Assembly (NCBI GenBank): GCA_023263855.1
Contig: JALQUF010000004.1
Coordinates: 1 to 64,000, forward strand
Reading direction: 5' to 3'
Length of the DNA stretch: 64,000 nt
Source of the DNA: Yoonia sp.
Lineage (GTDB): Bacteria > Pseudomonadota > Alphaproteobacteria > Rhodobacterales > Rhodobacteraceae
Within the stretch, counting starts at the first letter, position 1. Every line of letters starts with the position of its first letter. The notes beneath the pieces were generated by a model, which saw only the letters and a program-made list of their open reading frames with translations, was not told where the DNA came from and searched no databases. This document shows positions 9,481-17,458 of the stretch, one piece after another. Both the position numbers and the translations under genes were made by a program.

Positions 9481-10305
9481 TCAGGGACGGACGAACTTCG
9501 CCCCGGTATCATTACGTTCATCCGAGTTCAGCAGCCGTTGGGTGCCACCGGGGCGTGCCGGACCAAGCGTTGCGAAATGGCTGAGCAGCGCGTTCAAGGG
9601 CCCTTCAAGTGAGGTGCCAAGCGCCACTTTTTGTCCGTTCACATGGGCCATCGCTGATACCACCGATGCAATGCGGGTTTCACCGTCATTCATCATAAAA
9701 ACGGGCGACCCGCTGGACCCGTATTCAACATCACATGTCATGACGATCACACCAGTCTGGCGTCCCAGTACATCACAGACCTGCTGCAAACTGGCCGCGT
9801 TCTCCCGTCCGCGTCCGTAAGACACAACACCGACCTGATCGCCTCGGATCGGACGCTGGGCAATCCGGTAAGGCCGCATACGGGTGTTGCGGATGGGGCG
9901 GTCTAGTTCGAGAACGGCAATATCAATGGCAACTTCTCGCGCGTTTGTGGCTTCGCCGGTATGGACATAGTCAGGATGCGCCACAGTGCGTGTCACAAAC
10001 CTTGTCGTCTGCGCCTGCCCATCACGCAGACCCGCCTGAAAGGCAAAGCGGTCGGGGGCGATCAACGTGCCGTCAATGTCGTAAAGACAATGCGCAGCCG
10101 TCAGGATCAGCCGGTCCCGTATCAAGGCGGCCGTACAAAACCCTTTGCCGCGGATATCCAGCCGTCCCACGGCCTCCCAGCCTTGGCTGTCTTGTCGCGT
10201 CTCAAGTGTGATCAGCCCAGACTCTTGCGCCTGCGCCGCAAGGGCAGGACCGCAGGCAAAGATCGCCGCAAACAAGAGCCTTCTGATCATCACAATCCAC
10301 TTCAT
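9481..10305 (-). CDS. Secreted trypsin-like serine protease
   Basis: Signal peptide, TAAHC, DIAVLEL and GSSGSPV catalytic motifs. Confidence 0.85.
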   Translation of the reverse strand: MKWIVMIRRLLFAAIFACGPALAAQAQESGLITLETRQDSQGWEAVGRLDIRGKGFCTAALIRDRLILTAAHCLYDIDGTLIAPDRFAFQAGLRDGQAQTTRFVTRTVAHPDYVHTGEATNAREVAIDIAVLELDRPIRNTRMRPYRIAQRPIRGDQVGVVSYGRGRENAASLQQVCDVLGRQTGVIVMTCDVEYGSSGSPVFMMNDGETRIASVVSAMAHVNGQKVALGTSLEGPLNALLSHFATLGPARPGGTQRLLNSDERNDTGAKFVRP

Positions 10306-10344
10306 CCCATAAACTTGGCCGAGACTTGGGGCAGCATTATGACA

Positions 10345-11664
10345 CTACCGCAGAATTGGTATTTGCGGCTCTCGCTTGCCCGGTGCCGTCAATGCCGGTG
10401 GTTGCGGCCCACCTGTTGCCCAATCTAGCAATTCGACAGTATGCACAATCGGCACCTCGGTGCCGCCCCCGATCTGCATCATGCAGCCGATATTGCCGGC
10501 CGAGATGATATCGGGCGTCAGGGCTTCCAGCGTTTCCACCTTGCGCGCCTTAAGCTGCTTTGAGATTTCAGGCTGCATCAGGTTATAGGTCCCTGCCGAC
10601 CCGCAGCACAGGTGGCTGTCGGCGGGCTCCAGAACGGTGAACCCCGCTTTCTTAAGCAAGTCTTTGGGGAAGGTTTTGATCTGCTGGCCATGTTGCAGAG
10701 AGCAGGCGGCGTGATAGGCCACCTTGGTGCCTTTGTCCTCGCCCGCGGGCATGTCGAGCTTCATGAGTAATTCCGAAACATCCATCGCTATAGCGGAGAC
10801 CCGTGCGGCATCTTCGGCCAGCGCGTCATTGCGGAACATATGACCATAGTCCTTTACGGTTGTGCCGCAGCCTGACGTGTTGATGACGATGGCATCCAGC
10901 CCTGCGCCATCCATTTCCTTGGTCCATGCGCGGATGTTTTTGGCAGCCGTGGCATGGCTCTCATTTTCCTTGCCCATGTGATGGGTCAGGGCACCGCAGC
11001 ACCCCGCACCTTCGGCCACCACAACCTCGGCCCCCAGTCGTGTCAGCAGGCGAATCGTGGCGTCGTTGATGTCCGTGTTCAGCGCCTTTTGCGCACAACC
11101 CGTCATCAGCGCCACCCGCATTTTCTTGTCTTGGGCTGGGAAAGTTTGCGGGTCGTCATTGCGGCTGACAGGGGGGATGGTCTTTGGCGCCATCTCAAGC
11201 ATCGCGCGTAGGCGCGCGTCTGGCATCAGACGGGCAAAGGGGCGTCCGATCTTGGCACCCAAAAGGGCCACGCGAAAGCGCATGGGATAGGGCAGGATAC
11301 GCGCAAGGATCCAACGCAAGGCACGGTCCGAAAACGGGCGGTCGTAGTTCTTTTCGATATAGGCGCGCGCGTGATCCACAAGGTGCATGTAGTGCACGCC
11401 CGAGGGGCAGGTTGTCATACAGGCCAGACAGGACAGGCAGCGGTCAATATGCTTGACCGTCTTGGCATCCGGCTTGCGCTCGTTTTCCAGCATATCCTTG
11501 ATCAGATAGATGCGCCCACGCGGGCTATCCAGTTCATCACCCAACACCTGATACGTAGGACACGTCGCTGTACAAAACCCACAATGCACGCAGGACCGCA
11601 GAATTTCATTTGACCGCTTGATCGCAGGATCAGTCAGTTGCTCGGGGGTAAAGGTCGTTTGCAT
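10345..11664 (-). CDS. glcF: Glycolate oxidase iron-sulfur subunit
   Basis: Two 4Fe-4S motifs (CVHCGFCTATCPTY, CLSCLACMTTCPSGV) and CCG domains; next to glcE/glcD. Confidence 0.95.
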   Translation of the reverse strand: MQTTFTPEQLTDPAIKRSNEILRSCVHCGFCTATCPTYQVLGDELDSPRGRIYLIKDMLENERKPDAKTVKHIDRCLSCLACMTTCPSGVHYMHLVDHARAYIEKNYDRPFSDRALRWILARILPYPMRFRVALLGAKIGRPFARLMPDARLRAMLEMAPKTIPPVSRNDDPQTFPAQDKKMRVALMTGCAQKALNTDINDATIRLLTRLGAEVVVAEGAGCCGALTHHMGKENESHATAAKNIRAWTKEMDGAGLDAIVINTSGCGTTVKDYGHMFRNDALAEDAARVSAIAMDVSELLMKLDMPAGEDKGTKVAYHAACSLQHGQQIKTFPKDLLKKAGFTVLEPADSHLCCGSAGTYNLMQPEISKQLKARKVETLEALTPDIISAGNIGCMMQIGGGTEVPIVHTVELLDWATGGPQPPALTAPGKREPQIPILR

Positions 11665-12767
11665 CAGCTCATGATCCCGGAGTTAAGAATACCGCGTGGG
11701 TCGAATTTCGCGCGTAGGCCTGTTGTGATGGCGGCCAGAGCAGGAATTTCCGGTTGGAAGGTCGGCACGTCGGCTGTCCCGCGGATCAGCGTGGCATGCC
11801 CGTCAAAATCACCCAAGGCGGCGCGCAGGTCGCGGCCCTCATCGGCCAGCGCCCAGATCAGGCCGCCGCCCCAATCGTACTGGACCGCGTTGGCCTCGAT
11901 TCTGCGAACCAACTCCGGTGCATCTGATGGCTTGGCCGAGATACGCCACACATTGCCCGGCTGGTCTGCAAAGGCTGTTACGTCACGGACCGCCGCCCAT
12001 TCAGAGCCGTCGCCCAGTGTCACCGCGACGTCACCATATCCCTTCAGTAGCTCTTGCAACTTTCCAGCGCGGTATTTGACCGAGGTTTCAAACCCTTCGA
12101 TCCGTAGCATCGTGACAGGTTCACCGTCAGGGCCATTGGGCAAATGCGCTGCGGCTGTCGCCTCGAACGGTGATCCAAGTGCAGCAGACAGCGCTTGCAC
12201 AGCCTGCCGGTCCGTCAGCCCGTGCAGGCGCAAGGTGCCTGTGGTTTCGACATCGGGCAGAACCTTCAGCGCAACTTCCGTGAGCACGCCCAAGGTGCCA
12301 TATGAGCCTGCCATCAGCTTGACCAAGTCATAACCGGTTACGTTCTTCATGACGCGGCCACCGTTCTTGATGATGTTGCCTTGCCCATCAACGAACCGCA
12401 CGCCCAGCATAAAGTCGCGGCATGCCCCGACGGAAATCCGGCGCGGGCCTGATATATTTGCAGCAGCCATACCGCCCAAAGTTGGCGCGCCTTGGGTGCT
12501 CAACAACGCGCGGTGGTCCATGGGTTCAAACGCAAGGCGCTGGTTTTCAGCAGCCAGTGTTTGTTCAATCTCTGAAATGGGCGTGCCTGCCCCCGCGACA
12601 ATCGTCAGCGCGCCAGGCTCATAAAGGCTTATACCGCTCAAGGCGGACGTATCTAATGCATCACCCGTGCACTGCCCAATCGGGCGGGTCCCGCCGCCTC
12701 TGATGCGTAAGGGACCATTGGCCCCGGTAATCATCTGGGCCAGTTCTGCTTCGGTCTTGGGGGTCAT
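11664..12767 (-). CDS. glcE: Glycolate oxidase FAD-binding subunit
   Basis: FAD_binding_4-like N-terminus; overlaps glcF start by 1 nt; located between glcD and glcF. Confidence 0.93.
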   Translation of the reverse strand: MTPKTEAELAQMITGANGPLRIRGGGTRPIGQCTGDALDTSALSGISLYEPGALTIVAGAGTPISEIEQTLAAENQRLAFEPMDHRALLSTQGAPTLGGMAAANISGPRRISVGACRDFMLGVRFVDGQGNIIKNGGRVMKNVTGYDLVKLMAGSYGTLGVLTEVALKVLPDVETTGTLRLHGLTDRQAVQALSAALGSPFEATAAAHLPNGPDGEPVTMLRIEGFETSVKYRAGKLQELLKGYGDVAVTLGDGSEWAAVRDVTAFADQPGNVWRISAKPSDAPELVRRIEANAVQYDWGGGLIWALADEGRDLRAALGDFDGHATLIRGTADVPTFQPEIPALAAITTGLRAKFDPRGILNSGIMS

Positions 12768-12772
12768 ATTGA

Positions 12773-12837
12773 TCTTCTTACGTTCAAAAATACCTTGGGG
12801 GAGCCCCGGAACGGGGCGGGGGCAAAGCCCCCTCTTA
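12773..12837 (-). repeat. Dispersed intergenic element, copy 2
   Basis: GGGGGCTTTGCCCCC / GCCCCGTTCCGGGGC hairpins then AAGGTATTTTTGAACGTAAGAAG, shared with 1742-1803. Confidence 0.6.
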
Positions 12838-14268
12838 CGCTGCGCGGCGGGCTTGCGATGTCGCTAGCGGAAACACTTTGGCGGCGTTCAGCAACCACGC
12901 AGGATCAAAGATGTCCTTGATCGCCATCTGCGCCTCTAGGTCGGCCGGATCGTACTGCACATTCATCAGATCACGCTTCTCGATTCCCACACCATGCTCT
13001 CCGGTCAGACAGCCGCCGACCTCGACACAAAGCTTCAGGATTTCCGCGCCAAATTCTTCGCATAGTTCCAGATCGCCCGGTTTGTTGGCATCAAACAGGA
13101 TCAGCGGGTGCATATTGCCGTCGCCTGCGTGAAAGACATTGCCCACATCAAGACCAAAGTCCTTGGACATCTCTCCAATACGTTTCAGCACGAAAGGCAG
13201 GGACGACACCGGGATTGTTCCATCGAGACACATGTAATCATTGATCTGTCCCATCGCGCCAAAGGCAGATTTCCGGCCCAGCCAGATGCGACCCGCCTCG
13301 TCTGCGTCTTTCGCTTCGCGCAGCTCGACAGGGTTATGCTTTGACGCGATCTCCATGATCAGTTTCAACTGCGCGTCAATTTCTGCCTCAGAGCCTTCGA
13401 CCTCGACAATCAGCAGTGCCTCGCACATGGGATAGCCCGCCTTGGCAAAGGCCTCGGTCGCTTCGATGCAAGGCCGGTCCATGAACTCGATAGCCACGGG
13501 CAGAACGCCCGCTTTGATGATGTCGGTCACAACCTGTCCGGCAACTTCCGAGTTGTCATAGCCCATCAGAACGGGCCGTGCGCCTTCGGGCTTGTGCAAA
13601 ATGCGCAGCGTCGCTTCGGTCACAACGCCAAGCTGGCCCTCAGAGCCGCAGATCACCCCCAGAATATCCAGACCGCCCGCATCCAGATGCGCACCGCCGA
13701 TTTCGACGATGGTGCCGTCCATCAGCACCATGGTCACACCCATCAGGTTGTTGGTCGTGACACCATATTTCAAACAATGCGCACCGCCTGAATTCATCGC
13801 GATGTTGCCCGCGATGGCGCAGGCCAACTGGCTGGATGGATCAGGCGCATAGAAAAACCCGTCCGTTTCCACCGCGCCCGTCACCGACAGGTTCGTGCGT
13901 CCGCTTTGCACCCGGATATAGCGATCATCGTAGTTGGTTTCGATCACACCGTTCATCTTGGCCACGCCAAGGATCACGCAGTCGGCCGTGGGCAATGCAC
14001 CACCTGCAAGCGAGGTGCCAGAGCCACGCGGCACGACAGGCACGCCCATTTCATGGCAAATCCGCAGCACGTCCGAGACTTCTTTGGTATTTGCAGGCAG
14101 CACTGCACAAAGGGGCGGGCATTTATAGGCCGTCAGCGCATCGCATTCATAGGCATGGGTTTCGCGTTCGTCTGAAATCACAGCATGGGGTGGCAGGACG
14201 TCTGACAGGCGTTCCACGATCTGTGCTTTGCGCGACAGAACACTGGCGTCTGGTACTGGCATTTCCAT
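12835..14268 (-). CDS. glcD: Glycolate oxidase subunit, FAD-linked
   Basis: VPRGSGTSLAGGALP, NSGGAHCLKYGVT, GEHGVGIEKRDLM motifs; 477 aa. Confidence 0.95.
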   Translation of the reverse strand: MEMPVPDASVLSRKAQIVERLSDVLPPHAVISDERETHAYECDALTAYKCPPLCAVLPANTKEVSDVLRICHEMGVPVVPRGSGTSLAGGALPTADCVILGVAKMNGVIETNYDDRYIRVQSGRTNLSVTGAVETDGFFYAPDPSSQLACAIAGNIAMNSGGAHCLKYGVTTNNLMGVTMVLMDGTIVEIGGAHLDAGGLDILGVICGSEGQLGVVTEATLRILHKPEGARPVLMGYDNSEVAGQVVTDIIKAGVLPVAIEFMDRPCIEATEAFAKAGYPMCEALLIVEVEGSEAEIDAQLKLIMEIASKHNPVELREAKDADEAGRIWLGRKSAFGAMGQINDYMCLDGTIPVSSLPFVLKRIGEMSKDFGLDVGNVFHAGDGNMHPLILFDANKPGDLELCEEFGAEILKLCVEVGGCLTGEHGVGIEKRDLMNVQYDPADLEAQMAIKDIFDPAWLLNAAKVFPLATSQARRAA

Positions 14269-14292
14269 CTGGCGACTCCCTCTGAACGATTT

Positions 14293-14315
14293 ATTGGTAA
14301 AAAGATATTACCAAT
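14293..14315. promoter_or_regulatory. Inverted repeat ATTGGTAA-N7-TTACCAAT, candidate operator for glcDEF
   Basis: Perfect 8-bp arms located 24 nt upstream of the glcD start codon. Confidence 0.5.
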
Positions 14316-14354
14316 TTTGCGTTATGGCAAGTCGCAACTGGAAAGAGTACACAA

Positions 14355-15059
14355 GTGGGCATGCAAATACTTGATCACATGGCGCTTTTGCGACCGCTCG
14401 ATTGGGCGGCTATGGGCGCGCTTATCACAGCTTGGTTTGTCATCGGTTGGATGATCGAGCATCCCGGCAGAAAACGCCCATCTGTCACAATCCTGATGTC
14501 CGAGCGTCGGCGCGACTGGATGAAGGTCTTTGTAACCCGCGAGCCACGGATATTTGACAGTCAGATATTGGCAAGTCTGCGACAGGGCACCTCTTTCTTT
14601 GCGTCCACCTGCCTTTTGGCGGTCGGTGGTGTGCTGGCGCTTGCCGGCAACACCGAACCATTGCGCGGTGTCGCGGCGGAAGTGACGGAAATGGCCGTGC
14701 CAGTGCTGATCTTTCAACTCAAACTTGGATTGGTGGCATTGTTCCTGACCAATGCGTTTTTGAAATTCGTCTGGGCAAACCGCGTCTTTGGCTATTGCGC
14801 GGTCATGATGGCTTCTGTGCCCAATGACCCTGCCGACCCCATCGCCTATCCGCGTGCCGCGCAGGCGGCAGAACTGAACATCCGTGCCGCGATCAATTTC
14901 AACCGTGGTTTGCGTGCGATGTATTTTGCTTTGGGCGCGCTTGCATGGCTGTTGGGGCCGATTGCTTTGATGATCGCGACGACCGTGGTGGTCTGGGTGG
15001 TATGGTCACGGGAATTTGCGTCACTTCCCCGCAGTATTCTGTTAAAGGATGCCCCATGA
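14355..15059 (+). CDS. DUF599-family membrane protein
   Basis: Multiple TM segments; NFNRGLRAMYFALGALAWLLGP motif. Confidence 0.75.
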   Translation: MGMQILDHMALLRPLDWAAMGALITAWFVIGWMIEHPGRKRPSVTILMSERRRDWMKVFVTREPRIFDSQILASLRQGTSFFASTCLLAVGGVLALAGNTEPLRGVAAEVTEMAVPVLIFQLKLGLVALFLTNAFLKFVWANRVFGYCAVMMASVPNDPADPIAYPRAAQAAELNIRAAINFNRGLRAMYFALGALAWLLGPIALMIATTVVVWVVWSREFASLPRSILLKDAP

Positions 15060-15394
15060 AATGTGCACTTGCCCTCGCGCTCATGGCTGGTCCCGTATTT
15101 GCGGACAGTCCTGTTGTTGAAAACGTCACTGTGAACGGCGACCGGTTCAGCGTCACCCTATCCCACCCGGATACGGGGTGGGACCATTATGCAGACGGAT
15201 GGGAGGTTCTGGATTCCGACGGCAATAGCCTTGGCGTCCGGGAATTGCTGCACCCTCATGTGACAGAGCAGCCTTTTACACGGTCTTTGTCAGATGTTAT
15301 TGTGCCGGATGGCGCGACGGTTGTTTATGTACGCGCACGGTGCAACGTCGATGGGTGGTCGGATGACCTGTTCGAGGTCGTTTTGAACGACTAG
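15056..15394 (+). CDS. Hypothetical secreted protein
   Basis: ATGA overlap with preceding ORF; signal peptide MKCALALALMAGPVFA. Confidence 0.75.
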   Translation: MKCALALALMAGPVFADSPVVENVTVNGDRFSVTLSHPDTGWDHYADGWEVLDSDGNSLGVRELLHPHVTEQPFTRSLSDVIVPDGATVVYVRARCNVDGWSDDLFEVVLND

Positions 15395-17457
15395 CGCCGC
15401 CCTTCACGAAGCCACGCGCCGACAATCAACAAAGACGCCAGCAGCAGGAAAGCCCAAGCGGGCAGCAATGGCGTGATGTTGATATCCGCTGTGCGGAAAG
15501 CATCGCGCGGGGTGATCCCGATCCAACCGCGTCCGGCCGCAGGGCGTCCTTCGCGCACGGTACGAATGTTGATATCGCCAGCAGAGATCGGCACGATTGC
15601 ACCCCGTGTGTTTTCCACCAATGGTGCGAGTGTTTCGCCACCCGCAATCGTTTGTTCAAATTCGCGGGGGGCCGCAGGGCCCAGTGCGATCACGGCGTCT
15701 TCTTCGCCATCATTCAGACGGTACAGGCCAATCTCGGGGGCTTCCCACAGGGTTTCAAAGCGTCCGGGGGACACTTCTTCCAGCCGCAATGTTGTTTCTG
15801 TGCCGTCAGGGTGGGTGACAACCACATCGCCGGTATCCAGCGAAAGCGTGCGCCGGATGATCCGCATGGTTTGTCCGGTCGGTTCGACCCAGAGCGATTC
15901 TTCTTCAAGCTCGGGTTCTTTCATCATCCAGTGGGCCAGCCGGCGCAGCAGTTCCAACTGCGGCCCGCCCCCTTCATAGCCCCGGTCCCAGAGCCATGAA
16001 TGGTCCGACGCGATCAGCGCAACACGGCCTTCACCGACACGGTTGAGCGTCAGAAGCGGCCGCTCATCAAGGCCGGACATGACAGTCATTGCATCTTGGG
16101 GAACAAGCACATCAACCAAGCGGAACCAGCGCCCCCAACCGGGGCCTTCGCCATCGGGGTTGGGTGACAGGGCATCGAGCCCTTCTGTCACCGGGTGGCG
16201 TGCACCCAGATCGGTGATTTGTGGGATAAACCCTTCTTCAAAGACCCGCGCAGTGGGCGCCCCGGGCAGGATTTGCCCAAGGGGCGAGCGGTAGATGCTT
16301 TCGGCTGATCCGTATTCCGGCCCCGATGAGATCAACACCGCGCCCCCTTGGTCAACATAGTCGCGAATGTTGTCCAGATACGCGCTGGGCAGAATCCCGC
16401 GTCGGCGATAGCGGTCAAAGATGATCAGGTCAAAGTCATGGATCTTTTCAAGAAACAGCTCACGCGTGGGAAACGCGATCAGGGACAGTTCGTTGACGGG
16501 TACACCGTCTTGTTTTTCAGGCGGACGCAGAATGGTGAAGTGCACCAGATCGACCGAGGAATCCGATTTCAGCAGGTTCCGCCATGTGCGTTCGCCCGGG
16601 TGCGGCTCGCCCGAGACCAACAAGACGCGCAGCCGGTCACGCACGCCGTTGATCTGCACCACAGCCGCGTTGTTACGGTTGGTCAGTTCGCCTTCGGCTT
16701 CGGGTATTGTAAATTGCAACACATTCATGCCGCCATGCGGCAGTGTGACGGGCAATTGGATGTTTTCTCCGACAGGCACTGGAACAGTGATCGGCGCTTC
16801 ACCGTCGATCGAGATGGAAAGCGGAACCGACGTGGCAACAGGTGCGGCACCCTGATCTTCGATGCGCAGGGTCAGATTCACCTCTTCACCCAGGATCGCA
16901 AAGGCAGGTGCGTTTTCGACGACAAGCCGCCGGTCCCAATCCTCGGGCTGGCCGGTCAGCAGTGTATGCATTGGCGCCGGCAGGTTGGGTGCGCGTTCGA
17001 TGTCATGCAGGCGCCCGTCGGTGACAAGGATGATCCCTGCGATGCGCGCTTGGGGTTCTTCGGCCAATGCGCCTGACAAGGCTGTCATTAAGGTCGTGCC
17101 AAGATCGCCTTCTCCGTCGCCCAATGTCACCGTACGCAGTTCGGTGTTGGGCTGGCGCGCGATTTCTACTTCGATATTCGCAATGGCTTGGGCATTTTGC
17201 GATGGCCTGTCGCCGATGCGCTGGCTGGCACTTTCATCCACCACCATCATCACGATGTCGGACAAAGGATCGCGGTCCTCTTGCTGGATGCTTGGGTTTG
17301 CGATCGCCGCCAAAAGGGCCAACCCGGCCAACCCGCGCAGCCACCACCCCGGCAGGCGCCGCCAAACGGCAAGGATCAGCGCCAACAGGGCCAGCCCTGC
17401 GACACCGTAAAGCAGGATCAGCGGGATCAGTGGATCAAGGACAAGCGTTCCGGTCAT
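15391..17457 (-). CDS. Membrane protein with VWA-like DESAS motif and GATase1-like region
   Basis: N-terminal TM pair, MMVVDESASQ (DxSxS), C-terminal TM; start overlaps upstream stop. Confidence 0.75.
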   Translation of the reverse strand: MTGTLVLDPLIPLILLYGVAGLALLALILAVWRRLPGWWLRGLAGLALLAAIANPSIQQEDRDPLSDIVMMVVDESASQRIGDRPSQNAQAIANIEVEIARQPNTELRTVTLGDGEGDLGTTLMTALSGALAEEPQARIAGIILVTDGRLHDIERAPNLPAPMHTLLTGQPEDWDRRLVVENAPAFAILGEEVNLTLRIEDQGAAPVATSVPLSISIDGEAPITVPVPVGENIQLPVTLPHGGMNVLQFTIPEAEGELTNRNNAAVVQINGVRDRLRVLLVSGEPHPGERTWRNLLKSDSSVDLVHFTILRPPEKQDGVPVNELSLIAFPTRELFLEKIHDFDLIIFDRYRRRGILPSAYLDNIRDYVDQGGAVLISSGPEYGSAESIYRSPLGQILPGAPTARVFEEGFIPQITDLGARHPVTEGLDALSPNPDGEGPGWGRWFRLVDVLVPQDAMTVMSGLDERPLLTLNRVGEGRVALIASDHSWLWDRGYEGGGPQLELLRRLAHWMMKEPELEEESLWVEPTGQTMRIIRRTLSLDTGDVVVTHPDGTETTLRLEEVSPGRFETLWEAPEIGLYRLNDGEEDAVIALGPAAPREFEQTIAGGETLAPLVENTRGAIVPISAGDINIRTVREGRPAAGRGWIGITPRDAFRTADINITPLLPAWAFLLLASLLIVGAWLREGRR

Positions 17458-17458
17458 A

